Shown here one piece after another: positions 61,768-64,000 of a stretch of DNA of 64,000 nucleotides. The notes beneath the pieces are model-generated. The model was not told the origin of the DNA and did no database searches. It saw nothing but the letters and a program-made list of their open reading frames with translations. The translations under genes and the position numbers were made by a program. The DNA is from SABI01 sp964453215 (GTDB lineage: Bacteria; Spirochaetota; Spirochaetia; Sphaerochaetales; Sphaerochaetaceae): assembly GCA_964453215.1 (NCBI GenBank), contig CAYVRR010000004.1, positions 1 to 64,000 on the forward strand. The letters run 5' to 3'. How positions within the stretch are numbered: the stretch's first letter is position 1; each line of letters begins with the position of its first letter.

Positions 61768-64000
61768 ATGGCCAGACAATTACCATTTGACCCAAAAGAG
61801 ATAAGAAAACCAGGAAAAGTTACCTTTGAAAGCATTCCTGTTAATCAGTATAAAAGTGATATTAAAGCTGAATTAAAGCGATACGGCAAAGATAGATTAA
61901 AAAAAGTCTATTATGATATGGCTCTTATTAGAGAGTTTGAAACAATGCTCGACACTATTAAAAAAGAGGGTGTCTACCAAGGCATCTCATACAATCATAA
62001 AGGACCTGCTCACCTTAGTGCAGGGCAAGAGAGTGCAGCTGTAGGGCAAGCAATGAACCTAGATCCAGAAGACTTTATATTTGGTTCGCACAGATCTCAT
62101 GGTGAAATTTTAGCTAAATGCCTCTCTGCCATTGATAAAATGGATGAAAAAGAGATTGAAACGATTATTAGTGAATTCATGGATGGAGAGACCTACAAGG
62201 TAGTAAAAGAGCACTTTCCTGGCAAAGACATAAAAGATACAGCACAAAACTTTATAATTTATGGAACCCTTGCTGAAATTTATGCAAAAAGCCCTGGTTT
62301 CTCAAAAGGACTTGGTGGCTCTATGCACACCTTCTTTGCCCCCTTTGGTTCAATGCCAAACAATGCAATTGTAGGGGGTAGTGGAACAATAGCTTTTGGT
62401 TCAGCTTTATATAAAAAAGTGAATAGAAAAAAAGGTGTTGTTATTGCTAACATTGGAGATGGCTCTTTAGCACGAGGACCTGTGTGGGAAGCAATGAACA
62501 TGGCTGCAATGGATCAGTACCACACCCTTTGGGATGAAAACAAAGGGGCACCTCCATACATGATTAACGTCTTTAACAACTTTTATGGGATGGGCGGACA
62601 ACCTGTTGGAGAAACTTCTGGTGTTGGAATTGCTGCCCGTATCGGTAGTGGAGTAAACCCAAGTAGTATGCACGCTGAGAGAGTTGATGGTTTTAACCCA
62701 TTAGCAGTAGCTGAGGCAACAGCTCGTAAAAAAGAGATTCTCCTTAAAGGAGAAGGCCCTGTTTTATTAGATACTATTACCTATAGATTTAGTGGCCACT
62801 CCCCATCCGATGCAAGTACATATAGAAGCAAAGAAGAAATTGATGCCTTTAAAGAACAAGATCCACTCTATGAATATGGACAATATTTAATAAAACATAG
62901 TGTTGCTACACAAGAAGAACTTAATCAGATGAGTGAAACAATTCTAGCAAAGTTAAAAACAGCAATGACTATCACAGTTGATGATGCTATTAGCCCAATG
63001 GTAGATGGAGCTTTTATCGAAAGTGTTATGTTTAGTAACCAAGACATACCTGTTCTTGATGAAAGAGAAGTCGAATTGAGTGAAAAGTTAGAAGATAATG
63101 CTCGAGTGAAACAAATTGCACGAAGAAGTCGCTACGCATTTGATGAAAATGGGAAAGAACTACCAGCTTCTCGACAATACCAATATAGAGATGCTGTATT
63201 TGAAGCGATGGTATATAGATTTACACAAGACCCAACAATGGTTGCATATGGAGAAGACCACAGAGATTGGGGTGGTGCATTTGCATGCTACAGAGGACTC
63301 ACAGAATTACTGCCATACCATAGATTCTTTAACTCACCAATTAGTGAATCAGCTATCGTTGGCTCAGGAGTAGGGTACGCAATGAGCGGTGGAAGAGCAG
63401 TAGTAGAACTTATGTATTGTGACTTCTTAGGATGTGCAGGGGATGAAGTGTTCAACCAAATGCCAAAATGGCAATCAATGTCAGCAGGTGCTTTAAAGAT
63501 GCCCCTCGTCCTTAGAGTATCAGTTGGAAATAAGTATGGAGCACAACACTCTCAAGAGTGGACAAGTATGGTAGCTTCAGTTCCAGGACTCAAAGCAATG
63601 TATCCATCTACTCCGTATGATGTGAAGGGGATGTTAAACTACGCTCTTCGTGGAACAGATCCAGTAGTATTCTTTGAAAGCCAGAAACTCTATGGAATTG
63701 GGGAACAATTTGTTACTGAAGGTGTACCAGAAGGGTATTATGAAATACCTGAAGGGGAACCTGTAAAGAGAACTGATGGAAAAGATGTAACTATTATTGC
63801 CCTTGGACCGAGCCTCTACACCTGTATGGATGCTGCTAAAAAGTTAAAAGAAGAACACAACCTAGAAGCAGAAGTGATCGACTTACGTTGGATTAACCCC
63901 CTTAAGTATGATCTATTAATAGAGTCAATTAAGAAAACGGGTAAAGTTGTTCTTGTTACTGACAGTAGCGAAAGAGGGTCATACCTACAAACAGTGAGTG
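61768..64000 (+). CDS. 2-oxoacid (pyruvate/acetoin) dehydrogenase E1, fused alpha and beta subunits; 3' end cut by window
   Basis: At least 744 residues in one uninterrupted frame from ATG 61768 (AGGAG 12 bases upstream). The alpha part has FGSHRSHGE, the TPP-binding IGDGSLARGPVWE...FNNFYGMGG and HSPSDAS; after a linker near residue 470 the beta part begins (YRDAVFEAMVYRF, YGEDHRDWGG, FNSPISESAIVG, GAQHSQEW). Fusion of alpha and beta chains into one protein is known in some bacteria. It decarboxylates the 2-oxoacid and acetylates E2. The end of the beta part lies beyond 64000. Confidence 0.92.
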   Translation, partial: MARQLPFDPKEIRKPGKVTFESIPVNQYKSDIKAELKRYGKDRLKKVYYDMALIREFETMLDTIKKEGVYQGISYNHKGPAHLSAGQESAAVGQAMNLDPEDFIFGSHRSHGEILAKCLSAIDKMDEKEIETIISEFMDGETYKVVKEHFPGKDIKDTAQNFIIYGTLAEIYAKSPGFSKGLGGSMHTFFAPFGSMPNNAIVGGSGTIAFGSALYKKVNRKKGVVIANIGDGSLARGPVWEAMNMAAMDQYHTLWDENKGAPPYMINVFNNFYGMGGQPVGETSGVGIAARIGSGVNPSSMHAERVDGFNPLAVAEATARKKEILLKGEGPVLLDTITYRFSGHSPSDASTYRSKEEIDAFKEQDPLYEYGQYLIKHSVATQEELNQMSETILAKLKTAMTITVDDAISPMVDGAFIESVMFSNQDIPVLDEREVELSEKLEDNARVKQIARRSRYAFDENGKELPASRQYQYRDAVFEAMVYRFTQDPTMVAYGEDHRDWGGAFACYRGLTELLPYHRFFNSPISESAIVGSGVGYAMSGGRAVVELMYCDFLGCAGDEVFNQMPKWQSMSAGALKMPLVLRVSVGNKYGAQHSQEWTSMVASVPGLKAMYPSTPYDVKGMLNYALRGTDPVVFFESQKLYGIGEQFVTEGVPEGYYEIPEGEPVKRTDGKDVTIIALGPSLYTCMDAAKKLKEEHNLEAEVIDLRWINPLKYDLLIESIKKTGKVVLVTDSSERGSYLQTVS

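Noticed and set aside
63116..63373. 85-codon frame inside the E1 gene
   Set aside because: It is an alternative frame within a continuous, strongly conserved E1 reading frame.
1..64000. CRISPR arrays, tRNA or rRNA genes
   Set aside because: No regularly spaced direct repeats and no cloverleaf- or rRNA-like stretch was seen in the intergenic regions.

Overview
The window looks like chromosomal DNA from a low-GC (roughly 35-40 % G+C by eye), anaerobic, fermentative bacterium. A spirochaete, perhaps Sphaerochaeta- or Treponema-like, is the best guess. Several periplasmic binding proteins have signal peptides that run straight into GAKE, GTKE or GGKSE instead of a lipobox, a style common in that phylum. 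The order rplU-rpmA-obg-nadD-yqeK-lipoprotein-rsfS and rpmA without the Firmicutes-type N-terminal extension also fit. This is inference; no rRNA or tRNA gene was found.

Layout. 1-7.1 kb: the 3' end of a YkgJ-like gene meets an MFS gene tail to tail; then HAD phosphatase, phosphoglucomutase, an unknown membrane protein, a short ComEC and RsmA. 7-13.7 kb: MATE transporter, Pta, TyrA-like, MtaB, AraC regulator, serine acetyltransferase. 13.7-19.5 kb: argS, then rplU to rsfS, ending in a strong terminator. 19.5-23.9 kb: a TrpXYZ-like ABC importer with two tandem binding proteins, preceded by a gene for a protein that is about 60 % Asp+Glu. 24-31.1 kb: pdxA, lipoprotein, corrinoid adenosyltransferase, CpsB-like phosphatase, a diverged AAA ATPase/RloB-like pair, a membrane LuxR regulator and an esterase. 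31.1-40 kb, all minus strand: unknown lipoprotein, DeoR repressor, MtnP, MtnA and a BMP-type nucleoside ABC importer. 40.3-48.3 kb: gltX, glyS, tyrS, an NMT1/SsuABC-like importer and, convergent, gdhA. 48.4-58.1 kb: AEC carrier, MTA/SAH deaminase, L-fucose isomerase and mutarotase, xylose isomerase and xylulokinase with a divergent AraC activator, LrgAB. 58.2-64 kb: DeoR regulator, then E2, E3 and a fused alpha-beta E1 of a pyruvate or acetoin dehydrogenase complex, cut by the window end.

How the parts fit. Xylose and fucose isomerisation, phosphoglucomutase, a 2-oxoacid dehydrogenase complex and phosphotransacetylase suggest sugar fermentation to acetyl-CoA and acetate. The mtnP-mtnA-BMP cluster and the deaminase suggest uptake and salvage of (methylthio)adenosine-type nucleosides. 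Genes are tightly packed with many 1-8 bp overlaps and several convergent 3' overlaps. No CRISPR array, prophage or intact insertion sequence was seen; one intergenic region (40.05-40.3 kb) may hold a decayed element. The best candidates for something unusual are the AAA/RloB-like pair (27.6-29.5 kb), the hyper-acidic protein (23.6-23.9 kb), and several inverted repeats placed over recognisable promoters.
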